This document shows, piece by piece, positions 5,529 through 6,666 of a stretch of 6,666 nt of DNA. The position numbers were made by a program, and so were the translations under genes. Location of the stretch: assembly GCA_900552345.1 (NCBI GenBank), contig URZN01000066.1, forward strand, positions 1 through 6,666, read 5' to 3'. The DNA comes from an uncultured Collinsella sp. (GTDB lineage Bacteria > Actinomycetota > Coriobacteriia > Coriobacteriales > Coriobacteriaceae). The notes beneath the pieces were generated by a model. It was not told the DNA's origin, ran no database searches, and saw nothing but the letters and a program-made list of their open reading frames with translations. Numbering within the stretch: position 1 is the first letter of the stretch; every line of letters starts with the position of its first letter.

Positions 5529-6541
5529 TGGCCGACATCCATATTCTTGTTGCCGACGATTCCGCTGGTCAGCGTCTTGACGCCTATTTGGGCGCCAACG
5601 ATGGCTGTCCCACGCGCTCTGCCTGCGCGCATCTGATCGAGGGAGGCGCCGTTGCCGTCAACGGTGAGACTTGTCTCTCTAAAAAGTACGCCGTACGCGC
5701 CGGCGATCGCATCTCGGTCGACTTGCCCGAGCCGCACGACCCGACCGACGTGATTCCCGAGGCCATTCCCCTCGATATCCGCTACGAGGACGACTACCTT
5801 ATCGTGCTCTCCAAGCAGCGGGGCCTGGTGTGCCATCCCGCCCATGGCCACGAGAGCGGCACCCTTGCGAACGCTCTGGTCTACCACTGCGGCATCGATC
5901 ATCTTGGTACTGTGCAGGGTGAGGACCGCCCCGGCATCGTGCATCGCCTGGATCGCGATACCTCGGGCCTTATGCTCGCGGCAAAAGACGACGACACCCA
6001 GCGCGCGCTTCAGAATCTCATCCGCACGCGCACGCTCGACCGTCGCTATATCACGCTCGTTCACGGTCACATCGCCATGGACGAGGGCACTATCAACACC
6101 GGTATTGCCCGTTCCACGCGCGACCGCGTGAAGATGGCGGTTTCGGATGACCCCTTTGCCCGTCAGGCCATTACGACCTTTAAGGTCCTCGAGCGCTTTG
6201 ATTCCACGCGTTTTGACGACGGCTATACGCTCGTTGAGTGCCACCTGTTTACGGGCCGCACACATCAGATTCGCGTGCATATGCGCCATATCAACCACGC
6301 CTGCGTGGGCGATCCGCTCTACGGCAAGTGCGATGCGCGTGCCGATCAGGGCCTGACCAGGCAGTTCCTGCATTCTTGGCGCGTTGCGTTCGATCATCCC
6401 GTAACGGGGAAGCGCATTGAGTGCCGTGACGAGTTGCCGTGGGATCTCGCTGCGGTTCTCGACGATCTGGCTCTGCGCTCGCTCGGTCGCACGGCCGTTG
6501 GAGATGAAATCGTTCCGCAGCTCGGTCTTCTCGAAGCCTAG
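5528..6541 (+). CDS. RluD-type (RluA family) pseudouridine synthase
   Basis: This 337-residue enzyme converts uridines to pseudouridine in structured RNA, most likely 23S rRNA. An N-terminal S4-like RNA-binding domain (about 14-66) includes the turn EGGAVAVNG (38-46). The catalytic domain carries HRLDRDTSG (139-147), with Asp142 as the expected nucleophile, and the late signature TGRTHQIRVH (242-251). GDPLYG (261-266) is also typical. The order lspA then an RluD-like gene matches B. subtilis lspA-ylyB and many other Gram-positives. The exact uridine target cannot be read from sequence, so no symbol is given. The ATG overlaps the lspA stop by one base, and AAAGGA (5512-5517) lies ten bases upstream. 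No terminator is visible after the stop, so transcripts may run into the next gene. Confidence 0.95.
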   Translation: MADIHILVADDSAGQRLDAYLGANDGCPTRSACAHLIEGGAVAVNGETCLSKKYAVRAGDRISVDLPEPHDPTDVIPEAIPLDIRYEDDYLIVLSKQRGLVCHPAHGHESGTLANALVYHCGIDHLGTVQGEDRPGIVHRLDRDTSGLMLAAKDDDTQRALQNLIRTRTLDRRYITLVHGHIAMDEGTINTGIARSTRDRVKMAVSDDPFARQAITTFKVLERFDSTRFDDGYTLVECHLFTGRTHQIRVHMRHINHACVGDPLYGKCDARADQGLTRQFLHSWRVAFDHPVTGKRIECRDELPWDLAAVLDDLALRSLGRTAVGDEIVPQLGLLEA

Positions 6542-6559
6542 CCAGTATTAGGTGGTTTC

Positions 6560-6588
6560 TTGAACTCGGTAAGCCTGCGGTAAGATAT
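6560..6588 (+). promoter_or_regulatory. Candidate promoter for the last, partial gene
   Basis: TTGAAC (6560-6565) is a good -35 match. The following GGTAAGATATAC offers TAAGAT (6581-6586, 15-base spacing) or AGATAT (6583-6588, 17-base spacing) as the -10. A start near 6595 would leave a leader of about 30 bases before the ATG at 6624. Confidence 0.5.
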
Positions 6589-6623
6589 ACGATTGTTTAC
6601 GTTACACGTTGCTGGGAGCCTGC

Positions 6624-6666
6624 ATGCTCGCCTTTTTACAAACCAACACACCCATCGTGATCTTCA
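6624..6666 (+). CDS. Start of an unidentified gene (cut by window end)
   Basis: ATG at 6624 is preceded by GGGAG (6614-6618) at a spacing of five bases and by a promoter-like sequence. Only 14 codons are visible, MLAFLQTNTPIVIF, and the frame is still open at the window end. The stretch PIVIF is hydrophobic, which would fit either a membrane segment or a buried strand. There is not enough sequence to name a family. Its own promoter suggests it need not belong to the lspA operon. Confidence 0.5.
   Translation, partial: MLAFLQTNTPIVIF

Noticed and set aside
1..6666. Search for CRISPR arrays, tRNA or rRNA genes and insertion sequences
   Set aside because: No regularly spaced repeats, tRNA cloverleaf, rRNA segment or transposase frame was seen in the window.

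Overview
The window is ordinary chromosomal sequence from a high-GC bacterium. The codon use, the gene order ileS-lspA-RluD-type synthase, and a T-box leader on ileS together suggest an actinobacterium of the class Coriobacteriia. A Collinsella or Olsenella relative is my best guess. That placement rests on recalled gene and sequence style, not on a search.

Layout. Positions 1-335 hold no convincing gene. They contain a run of hairpins, including a probable two-way terminator (120-166) and two minus-strand terminators (217-264 and 286-326) downstream of the first gene. Positions 336-1418 (minus) encode an iron-containing alcohol dehydrogenase of the glycerol dehydrogenase type. A divergent intergenic region follows, with a probable extended -10 promoter. 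A complete T-box leader (about 1565-1861) carries an isoleucine ATC specifier, a T-box bulge, and mutually exclusive antiterminator and terminator. Positions 1905-4709 encode isoleucyl-tRNA synthetase. Positions 4710-4928 hold a strong 16-bp palindrome without a T tract, a proper intrinsic terminator, and an AT-richer stretch with a possible promoter. lspA (4929-5528) and an RluD-type pseudouridine synthase (5528-6541) overlap by one base and form one transcription unit. A promoter-like sequence and the first codons of an unidentified gene (from 6624) close the window.

How the parts work together. Uncharged tRNA-Ile is expected to bind the T-box leader, stabilise the antiterminator and allow transcription of ileS, so the synthetase is made when isoleucine charging falls. 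LspA (lipoprotein maturation) and the pseudouridine synthase (rRNA modification) are housekeeping functions often found beside ileS. The dehydrogenase is transcribed away from this block and has no visible functional link to it.

I do not see a new multi-gene system. The items most worth a second look are the non-consensus T-box bulge (TGGTTAA), the extra hairpin inside the antiterminator loop, the GGGGAC-containing palindromes that may be members of an interspersed repeat family, and the altered active-site loop of the dehydrogenase.
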